A stretch of 64,000 bases of DNA, taken from NCBI GenBank assembly GCA_020634435.1, contig JACKBS010000013.1:186001-250000 (forward strand), read 5' to 3'. Of this stretch, positions 8,951 to 17,515 are shown in pieces. The notes under the pieces are model-generated. The model did not search any database, was not told where the DNA came from, and saw nothing but the letters and a program-made list of their open reading frames with translations. A program made the translations under genes and the position numbers. The DNA comes from Ardenticatenaceae bacterium (lineage in GTDB: Bacteria; Chloroflexota; Anaerolineae; Promineifilales; Promineifilaceae). Numbering within the stretch: the stretch's first letter is position 1; each line of letters begins with the position of its first letter.

Positions 8951-10108
8951 ATGTCGTCGATTTATTTTAGCGAAGAACATGAAATGCTGCGCCAGACGGT
9001 GCGGCGGTTTGTGGAAAGTGAGATCAATCCGAATGTTGAAGCGTGGGAAGACGGCCGTACTTTCCCCGCTCATGATCTCTTCAAAAAAATGGGCGATCTG
9101 GGCCTGCTAGGCATTACCTACCCAGAAGAATACGGCGGGATGGGTCTGGATTACTGGTATCAGGTGGTGATGCTAGAAGAGATTGGCCGGGCACATTGTG
9201 CCGGTGTGCCGATGGCCATTGCCGTCCAAACTGATATGGCGACACCAGCCCTGGCAGAATTTGGTACCCCCTGGCAAAAGGAAACATTTTTGAAGCAGGC
9301 GGTGATGGGAACGGCCGTATTTTCCATTGCCGTTAGTGAGCCAGACGCCGGGTCCGATGTCGCCGCTATCCAAACCCGCGCCGTAGCTGACGGCGACGAC
9401 TACATCATCAACGGCAGCAAAATGTGGATCACCAGTGGCACCCAGTCCGACTATCTTACCTTGCTGGCCCGCACCAGCGACAAGCCCGGCTTTAAAGGCA
9501 TGTCGCTCATTATTGTGCCAACCGATGCGCCCGGCTTTAGCGTCAGCCGCAAGCTGGAAAAATTGGGCAACCACAGCAGCGACACCGCCATCCTCGCCTT
9601 CGACAACGTTCGTGTGCCGCAACGCCACCGCATTGGCCCAGAAGGACAGGGCTTTATGCTGCAAATGAAGCAGTTCCAAAAAGAGCGGCTGGCAGGTGTT
9701 GTCATGGGCATTTCTGGCATGGATCTCATTCTGCGACTGACCATCGACTACTGCCGCCAGCGCGAAACCTTTGGTAAGCCGCTCATCGAAAACCAGTGGA
9801 TCCAGTTCAAAATTTGTGAACTGCTTACAGAAGTGGAAGCTTTGCGCCAGTTGGCGTACCATTGTACGCGGGTCCTGGTAGCTGGCGGCGATATGACCAA
9901 AGAAGTGTCGATGGCCAAGCTAAAAGCGGGTAGACTTGCCCGCGAAGTAGCCGATACCTGCCTGCAATTCCACGGCGGTATGGGTTACGTTGAAGAATAC
10001 CCCATGGCCCGCTATTTCCGCGATGCCCGCCTGCTGTCCATCGGGGCTGGCGCTGACGAAATTATGCTCGGCGTCATTGCCAAGTATGAAGGCATCTTAA
10101 CCAGATAG
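8951..10108 (+). CDS. Acyl-CoA dehydrogenase
   Basis: The 385-aa flavoprotein would oxidise an acyl-CoA to the trans-2-enoyl-CoA. The FAD-binding signatures are 'SVSEPDAGSDVAAIQT' and 'KMWITSGTQSD', with the C-terminal helix 'CLQFHGGMGYVEEYPMAR'. The usual catalytic Glu position near the C-terminus reads 'IGAGADEIM' instead of YEGT, as in isovaleryl-CoA/long-chain types, whose base lies in helix G; a Glu is present there in 'FQKERLAG'. A GGAGGAGCAA ribosome site precedes the ATG. The gene lies 22 bp after the hybrid kinase gene. Chain length or branched-chain preference cannot be told from sequence. Confidence 0.88.
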   Translation: MSSIYFSEEHEMLRQTVRRFVESEINPNVEAWEDGRTFPAHDLFKKMGDLGLLGITYPEEYGGMGLDYWYQVVMLEEIGRAHCAGVPMAIAVQTDMATPALAEFGTPWQKETFLKQAVMGTAVFSIAVSEPDAGSDVAAIQTRAVADGDDYIINGSKMWITSGTQSDYLTLLARTSDKPGFKGMSLIIVPTDAPGFSVSRKLEKLGNHSSDTAILAFDNVRVPQRHRIGPEGQGFMLQMKQFQKERLAGVVMGISGMDLILRLTIDYCRQRETFGKPLIENQWIQFKICELLTEVEALRQLAYHCTRVLVAGGDMTKEVSMAKLKAGRLAREVADTCLQFHGGMGYVEEYPMARYFRDARLLSIGAGADEIMLGVIAKYEGILTR

Positions 10109-10199
10109 TGAACGGTGAATGGGAATTGGTGAACCGTGAACGGTAATCCGTAAACGGTGGGCAGTTGCCGATTACCGACCACCGATAACCGATAACCGA
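10109..10199. repeat. Self-complementary heptamer array (CGGTAAT / ATTACCG)
   Basis: The left arm holds degenerate copies of GTGAACGG/CGGTAATC and the right arm their complements (GATTACCGACCACCGATAACC), so the array can fold back. It starts immediately after the stop codon of the dehydrogenase gene. The same family recurs at 19719, 25951 and 34426 and inside the megasynthase gene. Confidence 0.8.
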
Positions 10200-10218
10200 A
10201 AAAAGGGAGAAAACACTT

Positions 10219-11187
10219 ATGAACCAAATCCGCGTAGTCCGCTCTTTTGTGGCGGCCGAGGCTTTAGCTGAACTCATTCAGGCTGAATACAACCTGACCG
10301 GTCCAGTGCGCTGCCAACTGTTTAGCAAAATGCTGCGCACGCAGGACAATGATCATTACCTGGTCACCACCGGCAGCGGTGAAAAGTATGTGGTGCGCGT
10401 TTACCAGCTCGGAACCCGTCTGGATCGTAAAGAATCTGACTACCTCTACGAAGTTGATTGGCTCAACTTCTTACACAAGGCTGGTCTGCCTGTTTCTTAC
10501 CCCATCCCGCAGGCGGATGGATCATTGCTGGGTAAGCTGCAAGCGCCAGAAGGTGTCCGCTACTACGCTTTGTTTAGCCTGGCACCCGGTCGGCCGATGT
10601 CGATAACCAACGAAGAGCAGCTCTTTGTGATGGGGCGCGAAATGGCGCGCATTCACCTGGCTTCTAACGATTACGAAGACAAATTTGAGCGCCAACCGAT
10701 GAACCTGGAATTTCTGGTAGACAAACCCATCGAGCGTATCAAGCAGTATTGGGATGAAGACCGGGCGGAAGACCTGGAAATTTTGATGATTTCGGCAGAA
10801 GAGGCCAAAGAAGAAATTCTGGCTCTGATTGCCAACGAGCAGTACACACCGGATGGCTGGGGACCGATTGGCGGTGATTTCCACAGCGGCAGCGTCTTTT
10901 TCTCTGAGGATAACCAGCCCACCTTCTTCAACTTTGACTGGTGTGGCCACGGCTGGCGTGCTTACGATATTGCCGTCTTTTTGTTCAACACCAATCTCAT
11001 TCATGCCAGCTCCCCAGAATTGTCGGAGGCGTTTTTTGCCGGGTATTACTCCCAGCGCCAGCTGTCCGATAACGAACATGCGGCTATTGCTCCTTTCCTC
11101 ACCATCCGCCGCATCTGGCAAACGGGTCTCTTCTCCATGAACGATGGCCTGGTGGGGCACACGTTTATTGCCCCCGCGCACAACTAG
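10219..11187 (+). CDS. Phosphotransferase of the APH/choline-kinase fold
   Basis: The 322-aa product follows the aminoglycoside-phosphotransferase/homoserine-kinase-II plan: an N-lobe with 'HYLVTTGSGEKYVVRVYQ', a hinge ('YALFSLAPGRPM') and a C-lobe with 'GGDFHSGSVFF' and 'FNFDWCGHGWRAYDIAVF'. The catalytic loop is unusual. Family members normally read HGDxHxxN, but here the first His is Gly and the Asn is Ser, while the Asp and the later D-x-D/W Asp remain. A small-molecule kinase is likely but the substrate is unknown. It lies between fatty-acyl genes, which does not obviously explain it. Confidence 0.75.
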   Translation: MNQIRVVRSFVAAEALAELIQAEYNLTGPVRCQLFSKMLRTQDNDHYLVTTGSGEKYVVRVYQLGTRLDRKESDYLYEVDWLNFLHKAGLPVSYPIPQADGSLLGKLQAPEGVRYYALFSLAPGRPMSITNEEQLFVMGREMARIHLASNDYEDKFERQPMNLEFLVDKPIERIKQYWDEDRAEDLEILMISAEEAKEEILALIANEQYTPDGWGPIGGDFHSGSVFFSEDNQPTFFNFDWCGHGWRAYDIAVFLFNTNLIHASSPELSEAFFAGYYSQRQLSDNEHAAIAPFLTIRRIWQTGLFSMNDGLVGHTFIAPAHN

Positions 11188-11193
11188 GGATTT

Positions 11194-11251
11194 GTAATTA
11201 AGTAATTGGGTAATTGAGCAATTGCCCAATTACTTAATTCCCCAATTACTT
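11194..11251. repeat. Self-complementary AT-rich array (GTAATTG / CAATTAC)
   Basis: Repeated GTAATTG-like units are followed by their reverse complement CCCAATTACTTAATT. The array occupies the whole gap before the biotin carboxylase gene and ends three bases before its GTG start. Related arrays are at 25163, 36405, 38222 and 39815. Confidence 0.8.
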
Positions 11252-11254
11252 CTT

Positions 11255-13270
11255 GTGATCCGCTCAATTTTAATTGCCAATCGGGGAGAAATTGCCTGCC
11301 GAATCGTGCGTAGTTGCCAGCGGTTGGGCATCCACACGGTGGCGGTGTACTCAGAAGCGGATGTTGGGGCCAAGCATGTACAGTTGGCCGACACGGCCGT
11401 TTTCATTGGTCCATCCTCTGCGACAGATTCCTACCTCAATCAACATGCCATTTTAGACGCAGCCCGTCAGACGGCCGTAGATGCTATCCATCCTGGCTAT
11501 GGTTTCCTGGCCGAAAATGCTGGCTTTGCCCGTGCTTGCGCCGGGGCGGGCTTCATTTTCATCGGCCCCAATGCGGAAGCCATTGAGCAAATGGGCAATA
11601 AGCGTGCAGCCAAGGCGTTGGTGGCCCAAGCGGGCGTGCCAGTGGTGCCGGGCTATGGCGGGGCGGATCAGTCAGACGGCCGTTTCCAAACGGAAGCGGT
11701 GAAAATTGGCCTGCCCCTGCTGGTGAAAGCGGCGGCTGGTGGCGGTGGCAAGGGCATGCGCACGGTCTTGGCGCTGGCTGAACTGCCAGAAGCCTTAGCT
11801 GCCGCCCGGCGCGAAGCGTTGGCGGCGTTTGGCTCGGCTGAACTGCTGTTAGAAAAGCTTGTTTTGCAGCCGCGCCATGTGGAAATCCAGGTGTTTGGCG
11901 ATCGCCACGGCAGCGTCATTCATCTAGGTGAGCGCGACTGCTCTATTCAGCGGCGGCACCAGAAAGTCATCGAGGAATCGCCGTCGCCTGCGCTGACGCC
12001 AGAATTGCGAGCACGCATGGGGGAAACGGCCGTTGCTGCTGCCCGCGCTGTGAACTACGACAATGCCGGAACCGTTGAGTTTTTGCTCGACGCCGACGGT
12101 AACTTTTACTTCCTGGAAATGAACACGCGGCTCCAGGTGGAGCATCCCGTTACCGAAATGGTGACCGGGCTGGACCTGGTGGCCTGGCAAATTGCGGTGG
12201 CCGCAGGGGCACCGCTGCCGCTAATCCAAGACCAGGTTTTGTTGTCGGGCCACGCCATCGAGGCGCGGCTGTATGCCGAAAATCCGGCCAACGACTTTTT
12301 GCCCGTCGCTGGCCCCGCGCTGCTGTGGCGCGCTCCAGCAGGTGATGGCGTGCGGGTGGATGATGGCCTCCAGACTGGCGATGACGTGTCGGTGCATTAC
12401 GATCCGATGCTGGCCAAGATTATTGCGCATGGCCCGGACCGGAAAACGGCCGTACAGCGGCTAACCCGTGCTTTGGAAACGGCCGTTTTGCTGGGTTTCA
12501 CGCACAATTTGGCCTACCTCCAAGCCATTGTGCAGCAGCCCGATTTTGTAGCTGGCAATTACAGCACCCACTTTTTAGGCGAGAAGCTGACCGATTGGCA
12601 GCCTGCCGCCACGAACATTGCGCTAGGGTTGATTGGCGCAGCACTGGCGCAGTTTTACAGCTGGCCCCAGCATCCCCAGAACAGCGGCTACTGGCGCAAC
12701 AATCCTAATGGTCCAATCCGCAGCCAGTTTGCGGTGAGACCTGACAGGTTTTTGAACGGCCGTCAGCTTGGCGAAGGTGCTTCTGAAAACCTGTCAGGTC
12801 TGGAGACGGTGCTGCTGGAGCCAAAACGCTTCCATGCGAATCAGTTTGACATAACAATTGGCGAGGCGCAGTTTGTGGTAACGTGTGCGCCGCAAATTGG
12901 ACCTGAGTGGACGGTGGTGGTGAACGGCCGTTCCCATCACCTTCTCATCGTGCCGCACCAGGATGAATTTTGGGTGCAGGCCGACAGCAGTGCAATATGT
13001 GCCACTGCTTTGCCACGACTGCCCCGGAAAACGGCCGTTTCTGCCACAGCGGGTTCATTACGTGCGCCAATGCCTGGTTCGGTGCTGGCGGTGCTGGTGC
13101 AGGCCGGGCAGAGCGTGGCCGAAGGAGAGCCTTTGCTCAAGCTGGAGGCGATGAAGATGGAGCACACCATTCGCGCGCCAGCGGCAGGCCAGGTGGCTGA
13201 AATCTTCTATGCGCCGGGCGATGCGGTGCCAGCCGATGCCCAGCTGCTGCGGCTGGATTTTGGCAATTGA
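11255..13270 (+). CDS. Acyl-CoA carboxylase alpha: biotin carboxylase fused to biotin carrier
   Basis: The 671-aa protein carboxylates its own biotin with ATP and bicarbonate. The N-terminal domain opens with 'IRSILIANRGEIACRIV', followed by the ATP-grasp Gly loop 'GGGGKGMR', 'YFLEMNTRLQVEHPVTE' and the C-domain ('GHAIEARLYAE'). The C-terminal carrier domain has the biotinylated Lys634 in 'LEAMKMEH'. The order and length match propionyl-/acetyl-/methylcrotonyl-CoA carboxylase alpha chains. The GTG at 11255 is preferred because the family always starts near 'ILIANRGE'; upstream is repeat DNA with no clear ribosome site. Residues about 494-516 come from an in-frame inverted repeat (12737-12801) in the linker before the carrier domain. 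No beta subunit is adjacent; one lies at 23607-25154. Confidence 0.9.
   Translation: MIRSILIANRGEIACRIVRSCQRLGIHTVAVYSEADVGAKHVQLADTAVFIGPSSATDSYLNQHAILDAARQTAVDAIHPGYGFLAENAGFARACAGAGFIFIGPNAEAIEQMGNKRAAKALVAQAGVPVVPGYGGADQSDGRFQTEAVKIGLPLLVKAAAGGGGKGMRTVLALAELPEALAAARREALAAFGSAELLLEKLVLQPRHVEIQVFGDRHGSVIHLGERDCSIQRRHQKVIEESPSPALTPELRARMGETAVAAARAVNYDNAGTVEFLLDADGNFYFLEMNTRLQVEHPVTEMVTGLDLVAWQIAVAAGAPLPLIQDQVLLSGHAIEARLYAENPANDFLPVAGPALLWRAPAGDGVRVDDGLQTGDDVSVHYDPMLAKIIAHGPDRKTAVQRLTRALETAVLLGFTHNLAYLQAIVQQPDFVAGNYSTHFLGEKLTDWQPAATNIALGLIGAALAQFYSWPQHPQNSGYWRNNPNGPIRSQFAVRPDRFLNGRQLGEGASENLSGLETVLLEPKRFHANQFDITIGEAQFVVTCAPQIGPEWTVVVNGRSHHLLIVPHQDEFWVQADSSAICATALPRLPRKTAVSATAGSLRAPMPGSVLAVLVQAGQSVAEGEPLLKLEAMKMEHTIRAPAAGQVAEIFYAPGDAVPADAQLLRLDFGN
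12737..12801. repeat. Inverted repeat AGACCTGACAGGTTTT inside the carboxylase gene
   Basis: AGACCTGACAGGTTTT (12737-12752) is mirrored perfectly by AAAACCTGTCAGGTCT (12786-12801). The sequence is in frame with the carboxylase gene and encodes 'PDRFLNG...SENLSGL' in its linker. The same element is intergenic at 18326-18419. Confidence 0.85.
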
Positions 13271-13321
13271 CAATTTAAAGAGGCATGGCAAAATCTAGCT
13301 AACGACAAGTCTGGTGATTGT

Positions 13322-13999
13322 ATGCAAGCAATTGTCATCTCTGAAAACGGCGAGGAGCGAGAGTATTTGAGCTATGTGTTGCGCCACGCAGGCCTCGCCG
13401 TAGCTCGTACGGCCACTGTGAAGATGGTCATCTCCTCTCTGCTCAAACAACCTGTAGACCTCATTTTGTTATCCGCCAAAGGGCATACGGCCGTTGCCGA
13501 AGACGTGGTGGCCATTCGCAAGATGTCGCAAGCGCCTCTGCTGCTGCTGCACGATGTCCTCTCCGAAGACGAAACATGCGAACTGTTGGATGCGGGCGTG
13601 GATTTGATTTTGGAACGGCCGTATTCCCCCCGTGTACTGTCCCGTTACGCTACCATGTTTTTGCGACGCGCCGGTTCGGTACCCATCTCCATCCTCACTA
13701 CCATCCAGTTTGGCAATATTAGCCTGGACCCCAGCACGCGCACGGTAACCGTGGTGGAGCAGGTGCCGCAGCAGCTGACGCCGCTGGAATTTCGCCTGCT
13801 CTACATTCTCATGGCCAACCCCGACCAGGTCATTCCGATTGATGTAATCATCGAGCGGGTGTGGGGCTACAACGGCGAAGGCAACCGCGAACTGGTGCGT
13901 GGCCTGGTGCGCCGCCTGCGCCGCAAGATCGAACCGGACCCCTCGCAAACTCAGTTTATTCACAACCATCCGGGCATTGGTTACCGTTTTTCTGGTTGA
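13322..13999 (+). CDS. OmpR-type winged-helix regulator with a degenerate receiver
   Basis: The 225-aa protein has a receiver-like domain (1-110) and a C-terminal Trans_reg_C winged helix (about 130-224) with 'LTPLEFRLLYILMANP', 'IERVWGYNGEGNRELV' and 'HNHPGIGYRFSG'. The receiver has lost its phosphorylation chemistry. The usual phospho-acceptor Asp after 'DLILL' is Ser51, the acidic pair near the N-terminus reads SEN, and the conserved Lys near the end reads Arg ('LERPYS'). It therefore probably responds to something other than a kinase, as atypical OmpR regulators do. It starts 51 bp after the carboxylase gene, and no histidine kinase is adjacent. Confidence 0.82.
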   Translation: MQAIVISENGEEREYLSYVLRHAGLAVARTATVKMVISSLLKQPVDLILLSAKGHTAVAEDVVAIRKMSQAPLLLLHDVLSEDETCELLDAGVDLILERPYSPRVLSRYATMFLRRAGSVPISILTTIQFGNISLDPSTRTVTVVEQVPQQLTPLEFRLLYILMANPDQVIPIDVIIERVWGYNGEGNRELVRGLVRRLRRKIEPDPSQTQFIHNHPGIGYRFSG

Positions 14000-14194
14000 T
14001 CAAGCCTCATTTTCTACGCTTTTTGCCCGTAAAACCGGAGGTAAGGTGCTACCAATTTGGTACGTCTGTCACGGTTTTTGCACACGAATGACACACCTGT
14101 TACCCCGCCTTTTGCACAAAGCCACTCTATATTAAAAGCAAATTGTGAAATGGGTTATTCATGTAAGCCCGAAAGGAAAAAGGTAGCAAATCTC

Positions 14195-14440
14195 ATGAAT
14201 ATGGCTCAATCCAAGAATATTGGATTATGTCCCGACTGTGGTGAAGAAGTGCGTTTTAAGAAGGTGCCTTTTGTGGGCCAGTCGATGGTGTGTCGTCGCT
14301 GTTCGGCTCAACTAGAGGTAGTGCGCAAATCGCCTGTGGTGTTGCGGCTGGCGGCGGATGCCTGGGAAGAGGAAATTGATGCTGAAGAGTTTGATGAATC
14401 TCCCCGATCCAGTTCACGCAATAAAAAGGATCGTTGGTAA
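14195..14440 (+). CDS. LysW-like small zinc-ribbon protein 1
   Basis: The 81-aa protein has one zinc ribbon, 'CPDCGEEVRF' followed 15-20 residues later by 'MVCRRCSAQLEVV', then 'KSPVVLRL' and an acidic/Ser/Lys tail. The CPxCG...GxxVxCxxC(G)...EVxxxxPxxL layout matches LysW, the amino-group carrier protein of lysine/arginine biosynthesis in Thermus and relatives. The true carrier ends in a conserved EDWGE with a C-terminal Glu, which is absent here (the protein ends KDRW). The ATG at 14195 is chosen because the family starts close to the first cysteine pair; ATG 14150 is an alternative. A carrier role is therefore doubtful, and a zinc-binding adaptor is the safer call. Confidence 0.65.
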   Translation: MNMAQSKNIGLCPDCGEEVRFKKVPFVGQSMVCRRCSAQLEVVRKSPVVLRLAADAWEEEIDAEEFDESPRSSSRNKKDRW

Positions 14441-14640
14441 GGCAAACGGCCGTTGCTAGCAGTCCCACCAAACAGTTTTTTGTGAGGTTGATCTTTAACC
14501 TGACGGGCAGCATTAAACGGTTTGGCAAGCGATTATCGTAAGTTTGACGTTTGCCAGGCTTATCATGACTGCGCTGTCACTTGACCCGGTGGAAAACCTG
14601 GAGCGCAGTAATCATATTTCCATTTAGGAGGTAATTGATC

Positions 14641-14910
14641 ATGAGTGTAAATCCGCAGCCCAAAACAGAAATTGGTATTTGCCCTGGATGTGGTGCCCGA
14701 ATTCGGTTCCAGACCAAGGTGCAGGTCGGTGAATTTGTAATTTGTGATGAGTGCGGCGATGAATTGGAAGTTGTGAGCATGTCTCCCGTCAAATTAGATT
14801 GGGCCTTTGAAGACCCCTTCGATGAAGATTATGACGGCGATTACGATGAAAACTTCGACGACGACGATTTTGATTACGAAGATGATGACGATGATGAGTG
14901 GGACGATTAA
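14641..14910 (+). CDS. LysW-like small zinc-ribbon protein 2 with very acidic tail
   Basis: The 89-aa protein is a paralogue of the gene 200 bp upstream: 'GICPGCGARIRFQTKVQVGE' then 'VICDECGDELEVV' and 'MSPVKLDWAF'. Its last about 35 residues are nearly all Asp, Glu and Tyr, ending DEWDD. An acidic tail recalls LysW, whose whole surface is acidic to suit its partner enzymes, but the terminal residue is Asp, not Glu, and no lysX/Z/Y/J/K genes are present. A perfect AGGAGGT ribosome site 8 bases before ATG 14641 fixes the start. Zinc binding by four cysteines is likely and the role is unknown. Confidence 0.7.
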   Translation: MSVNPQPKTEIGICPGCGARIRFQTKVQVGEFVICDECGDELEVVSMSPVKLDWAFEDPFDEDYDGDYDENFDDDDFDYEDDDDDEWDD

Positions 14911-14983
14911 CCTCAGGCTGAAACAAGCGCAATGGGTTTAGTCTAAAGCTTATAGATACATCACATACCGGTTTGACAATTTA

Positions 14984-15023
14984 AAAAGCACCATCTTTCA
15001 TAGGCGAAAGATGGTGCTTTTTT
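14984..15023 (+). terminator. Rho-independent terminator
   Basis: AAAAGCACCATCTTTC (14984-14999) pairs perfectly with GAAAGATGGTGCTTTT (15006-15021) around a 6-base loop and runs into a T-tract. It ends the LysW-like gene pair before the YitT gene. Confidence 0.9.
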
Positions 15024-15052
15024 CTGATTTGAAGTAACGAAGGATGATTTAG

Positions 15053-15991
15053 ATGAAGCAGTTATTGAACAAACGTAAAAAGATGCGGGGGGAGAAACGG
15101 CCGTTGTCCTGGAAACGTGTCTGGTATCAAACTCGGCTAAATTTTTTGATGGTTGTGGGCGCTTGCCTGGTGGCCTTTGGCTACGCCATGTTCCAGGTTC
15201 CCTACAATATTGCCGCCGGTGGTGTTTCTGGTGTCAGCATCATTGTCAATCATTACATGGGTTGGCCAGTGGGGTTGCTGTATTGGCTGCTCAACTTGCC
15301 GCTGCTGGTGTTGGGCTTTTTCTATTTGGGACGTTGGGATTTTTTGGTGCGCACCCTGGTGGCGTCCACCATCTTTTCCATCGCTACAGACCTGTTTGTG
15401 GCTTACATGCCCCATATGCTCAGCCAATACCCCCTCACCGATGATCTGCTGCTGACAACGATTTACGCGGGCATTGTTGGGGGTATTGGCGGCGGGCTCA
15501 TTTACCGCTCCGGTGGGACGATGGGCGGGACTGGCATTATCGGCCGTATCATCCAGATGAAGACAGGCCAGCCCCTGAGCCAGGTTTACTTTTACACTGA
15601 TGGGATCACCATCATTGTGGCGGGCTTGGTGTTTGGCTGGAATATTGCCCTTTATGGCTTCCTCGTGCTGTTTCTCAATGGCCTGGCATCAGATTACACG
15701 CTGGAAGGCCCCAGCAGTGCCCGCACGGCGACTATCATCACCAATCATCCGCATGAGGTGATTGCTGAACTGCTGGCCCAACTGCATCGGGGTGTAAGCT
15801 ATTGGGAAGTGACGGGCGGCTATACCGGGCAAAAACGGTACCTGGTGCAAACAACCGTCACCCGGCCCCAGGTAGGCGAGGTAAAACAAGCCGTAGCCCG
15901 GATCGATCCCGAAGCTTTTGTGACGATTGGGGTGAGCCATGAAGCCATGGGAGCTGGATTTTCGCCCATTCCGGCCAACGTGCAGCAGTAA
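15053..15991 (+). CDS. YitT family membrane protein (DUF161 + DUF2179)
   Basis: The 312-aa protein has a basic N-terminal 20 residues, then five or six membrane segments (about 27-215) with the family signature 'VPYNIAAGGVSGVSIIV' and 'GIIGRIIQMKTGQ'. A soluble C-terminal DUF2179 domain (about 225-305) contains 'TIITNHPHEVIAELLAQLHRG'. YitT proteins are inner-membrane proteins of unproven, possibly transport-related, function. A terminator precedes and another follows it, so it is transcribed alone. AAGGATGA upstream of ATG 15053 is the ribosome site. Confidence 0.88.
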   Translation: MKQLLNKRKKMRGEKRPLSWKRVWYQTRLNFLMVVGACLVAFGYAMFQVPYNIAAGGVSGVSIIVNHYMGWPVGLLYWLLNLPLLVLGFFYLGRWDFLVRTLVASTIFSIATDLFVAYMPHMLSQYPLTDDLLLTTIYAGIVGGIGGGLIYRSGGTMGGTGIIGRIIQMKTGQPLSQVYFYTDGITIIVAGLVFGWNIALYGFLVLFLNGLASDYTLEGPSSARTATIITNHPHEVIAELLAQLHRGVSYWEVTGGYTGQKRYLVQTTVTRPQVGEVKQAVARIDPEAFVTIGVSHEAMGAGFSPIPANVQQ

Positions 15992-15999
15992 CTTCTGCC

Positions 16000-16062
16000 A
16001 GAGCAATTCCCTGGATAATGATTTCCGGCCAATTTTCAAGGAATTGCTCTGTGCCTTTTTTC
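16000..16062 (+). terminator. Terminator after the YitT gene
   Basis: AGAGCAATTCC (16000-16010) pairs with GGAATTGCTCT (16040-16050) across a 29-base loop, followed within a few bases by a run of seven T. The long loop is unusual but stem and T-tract are clear. Confidence 0.7.
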
Positions 16063-16192
16063 CTATTAACGGCCGTACTGCCAAACAGTATAGTCGTTGC
16101 GCTTCTTCACACATTCTTTCACGCACTCCCAATTAAGCCGCTGAAATAAGCGGCCGTTTCATCTAACCACTTTTCACTCGCAAACGCTGTTT

Positions 16193-17494
16193 GTGTGTTG
16201 TCTGCTGCCCTATGGCGTATGGCAAGCAGCGGTAGGAGCAGAATTAAGCGTGCAAAAACAACTATACAAACCCATGTGGGAATACGTTCCCATCACTGAT
16301 TTTCGGCGTCCGGCGGTACCCGTACATGAGACGGTGCGCCAGGGCTGCCAATCGTGGCTTTCACGTGTCCAGCCGCGACTATTTAACCGGCACCAGTTTT
16401 TCACCATGCCGCCTTACTTGCTGAACCGGGTTGCGCCGCTGCCCGACTCAGGCCAAATCATCACTGCTTTGCAGCTGGCGCTGCGCGGCTGGGAACTGTC
16501 TAAAGAGAATGATCAGGTGATTCAGGTGTTGGTGGGGCCGCCGGGCAGTGGAGTAGAACAGGCTACCATTGCCCTGGCTAAGCAAAACGGCTGGCAAATG
16601 ATGGGCGCGCCGTCAGAGCGGCAAATTTTGGCCGGTGGCGATGCCTGGGTCGATCAGGTCACGCGTCCGTCCCTGACCCCGCTGGTGATTCCCCGGCTGG
16701 GCAAATGCTTTTTGCGCCATCAGGAAGGGCTGGAGCTGCTGAGCCGCCTGCTGGATTGGCTGCAAACCACCCGACGTCACTGCCTCATTGCCTGCGACAG
16801 CTGGGCCTGGGCTTATCTGAAAAAGACGCTGCAAATTGATGTGATGGTACCCACGCCGCTGGTGCTGGCACCGTTTGATGGGTCTAGAGTGCAGTTTTGG
16901 CTCCCGTTTTTGGCGAACCGCATTCATAACGGCCGTTTCACCTTCCGCCAAATGGATGATGGTAAGCTGATCTTTCCGCTGGCCGAAACCTACAACGAAG
17001 CTGTGGCCCATTATCGCGGGCCGGGGCAGGTGGAGCGGTATGGCGATTGGGTGTCGGTGTCCCACTTTTTTCGGCAGCTGGCGGCATACGGCCGTGGGCT
17101 GCCCGGCGTCATCTGGCGGCTGTGGCGGCAAAGCCTGGAGGTGGCTGCCGAGGGGCGTCTGGACGAGGTAAAGTCGGAAGCGCCCTTGGGTGACAAACGA
17201 TACACCGTTTGGGTCCAGCCTTGGTCGCGTTTGCAGTTGCCCACCATGCCTGGCGGCCTGGGCACCAACGAGTCCCTGGTGCTGCACACCATTTTGCTGC
17301 ACGGCGGGGCTACGGCCCGGCTCATCGCCGATCTAACACCGCTGTCGCACAACGAGGTGCGCCGCATTTTGCAGATGTTTTGGCGGGCCAACCTGCTGGA
17401 AAAAGAAGAAGATGTGTGGCAGGTGCCCTTGCTGGCTTATCCTACTGTGCGCAGCTTTTTGGCCAACGAAGGCTACCTGGTGGATGAATTTTAG
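16193..17494 (+). CDS. P-loop-like protein with C-terminal winged helix, unknown function
   Basis: The frame gives up to 433 aa. The start is uncertain: GTG 16193, GTG 16250 or ATG 16274 ('MWEYVPITDF') are all possible, and I favour the last as the first residue of convincing protein. Around residue 115, 'VLVGPPGSGVEQATIALA' looks like a Walker A strand and loop but lacks the Lys (GPPGSGVE instead of GxxGxGKT). Residues 160-220 resemble the following strands of an AAA/STAND ATPase ('CLIACDSWAW'). The end (about 370-430) looks like a winged helix. It is 21 bp from an MscS gene. An inactive ATPase linked to the channel is a guess. Confidence 0.55.
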   Translation: MCCLLPYGVWQAAVGAELSVQKQLYKPMWEYVPITDFRRPAVPVHETVRQGCQSWLSRVQPRLFNRHQFFTMPPYLLNRVAPLPDSGQIITALQLALRGWELSKENDQVIQVLVGPPGSGVEQATIALAKQNGWQMMGAPSERQILAGGDAWVDQVTRPSLTPLVIPRLGKCFLRHQEGLELLSRLLDWLQTTRRHCLIACDSWAWAYLKKTLQIDVMVPTPLVLAPFDGSRVQFWLPFLANRIHNGRFTFRQMDDGKLIFPLAETYNEAVAHYRGPGQVERYGDWVSVSHFFRQLAAYGRGLPGVIWRLWRQSLEVAAEGRLDEVKSEAPLGDKRYTVWVQPWSRLQLPTMPGGLGTNESLVLHTILLHGGATARLIADLTPLSHNEVRRILQMFWRANLLEKEEDVWQVPLLAYPTVRSFLANEGYLVDEF

Positions 17495-17515
17495 TCAGGA
17501 GGGGAGGTTGTAAAG

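Noticed and set aside
14195..14910. True LysW/ArgW carrier proteins.
   Set aside because: The C-terminal EDWGE is missing in both and no pathway genes are near; only the zinc ribbon is supported.
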